Below the pieces are notes generated by a model. It did no database searches, was not told where the DNA came from, and saw nothing but the letters and a program-made list of their open reading frames with translations. From Chloroflexota bacterium (GTDB lineage: Bacteria; Chloroflexota; Limnocylindria; Limnocylindrales; CSP1-4), in contig JACDAH010000361.1 in the NCBI GenBank assembly GCA_013695505.1, positions 1-6,527 on the forward strand: a stretch of DNA of 6,527 nt. Direction: 5' to 3'. This document shows positions 6,050 to 6,527 of the stretch, in pieces. Numbering within the stretch: the first letter of the stretch is position 1; every line of letters begins with the position of its first letter. The translations under genes were made by a program, and so were the position numbers.

Positions 6050-6527
6050 TCAGCAGCACCCGCCCGAGCCGCAGCCGCACCCGTCGGCGGACGCATCGAG
6101 GACGGTGATCGCGTGCGGCAGCGATGGCATGGCTGGCAGGTCCGCAGCGGCAGGCGCCACGAGCGGACGGGTGGCCTTGATGATCGCGCCGTGGAGCCCA
6201 TCGCCGACCGCGTGCGTCGGCTCGATGGTCACGTCGACGAGCCCGACCGCGGCCAGGCCGGCGCGATACTCGGCGAAGGACAGGGCGCCGGCGATGCAGC
6301 CGCTGAACGAGCCGCGGGCCGCCCGTTCATCCGGGCTGAGCCGGTCGTCGGCGACCACGTCGCTCACGCCGACCCGGCCGCCCGGCCGGAGGACGCGCGC
6401 GATCTCCGAGAAAACCGCGGCCTTGTCGGCGGCGAGGTTGATCACACAGTTGCTGATGACCACGTCGACCGAAGCGGCGGGAAGGGGAATCGACTCGATC
6501 GTGCCGCGCACGAACTCGACGTTGTCC
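6050..6527 (-). CDS. arsM: Arsenite methyltransferase ArsM, N-terminal part beyond window edge
   Basis: This is the C-terminal 158 residues of a SAM-dependent methyltransferase that converts As(III) to methylated arsenicals. The frame is open to the right edge, so the GTG at 6511 is internal (VEFVRGTIE reads through it). Counting from the first complete codon (6526): the Rossmann-fold segment [13 protein letters not shown] carries the conserved cysteine C27, [13 protein letters not shown] (46-58) is the post-SAM motif, and FSGCIAGAL carries the second conserved cysteine C77. These correspond to the two C-terminal cysteines of the arsenite-binding set of known ArsM enzymes. The N-terminal cysteines and the SAM-binding glycine loop would lie outside the window. 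The protein ends in a Cys-rich tail [10 protein letters not shown], seen in some ArsM proteins and plausibly thiol- or arsenic-binding. The gene is convergent with the GDPD gene, with 132 bp between their stops. No arsR or other ars gene is visible. Confidence 0.9.
   Translation of the reverse strand, partial: DNVEFVRGTIESIPLPAASVDVVISNCVINLAADKAAVFSEIARVLRPGGRVGVSDVVADDRLSPDERAARGSFSGCIAGALSFAEYRAGLAAVGLVDVTIEPTHAVGDGLHGAIIKATRPLVAPAAADLPAMPSLPHAITVLDASADGCGCGSGGCC

Noticed and set aside
6050..6055. TGA after the terminal Cys-Cys of ArsM as a selenocysteine codon
   Set aside because: No selenocysteine insertion hairpin was apparent downstream, and many ArsM proteins end in a Cys-rich tail, so an ordinary stop is the simpler reading.

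Overview
The window is very GC-rich (roughly 70% by eye) and densely coded, with GTG and TTG starts, short spacers and almost exclusive G/C-ending codons. Together with a LpqB-like GerMN lipoprotein next to a sensor kinase, this suggests a high-GC Gram-positive-type bacterium, either Actinomycetota or a high-GC Chloroflexota lineage such as Limnocylindria. The sequence alone does not settle which. No mobile element, CRISPR array, tRNA or rRNA is visible, and it reads as ordinary chromosome.

Layout, left to right. (1) Positions 1-2107 (+) hold the 3' part of a HAMP sensor histidine kinase. It overlaps by 4 nt a secreted lipoprotein carrying GerMN and Gmad2 domains, an arrangement that recalls actinobacterial MtrB-LpqB. 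(2) A strong GC hairpin (2130-2160) separates this pair from a convergent minus-strand gene for a DUF47/PhoU-like protein (2213-2830). (3) A 154-bp divergent spacer separates that gene from a plus-strand, membrane-anchored PAS histidine kinase of the PhoR/SenX3 type (2985-4397). (4) An endonuclease/exonuclease/phosphatase-fold hydrolase (4477-5223) is followed after 1 nt by a glycerophosphodiester phosphodiesterase (5225-5917), probably one operon. (5) A 132-bp convergent spacer leads to the 3' part of a minus-strand arsenite methyltransferase (arsM) that runs off the right edge.

The central and right-hand genes share a plausible phosphate theme (inference). DUF47 proteins usually accompany Pit phosphate transporters. 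The PAS kinase looks like a phosphate-regulon sensor placed divergently to a PhoU-like gene. The two phosphodiesterases could release phosphate-containing units from lipids or nucleic acids. ArsM handles arsenic, whose oxidised form is a phosphate mimic entering through phosphate carriers. No response regulator and no Pit/Pst transporter lies within the window. The left-hand kinase-lipoprotein pair more likely monitors the cell envelope.
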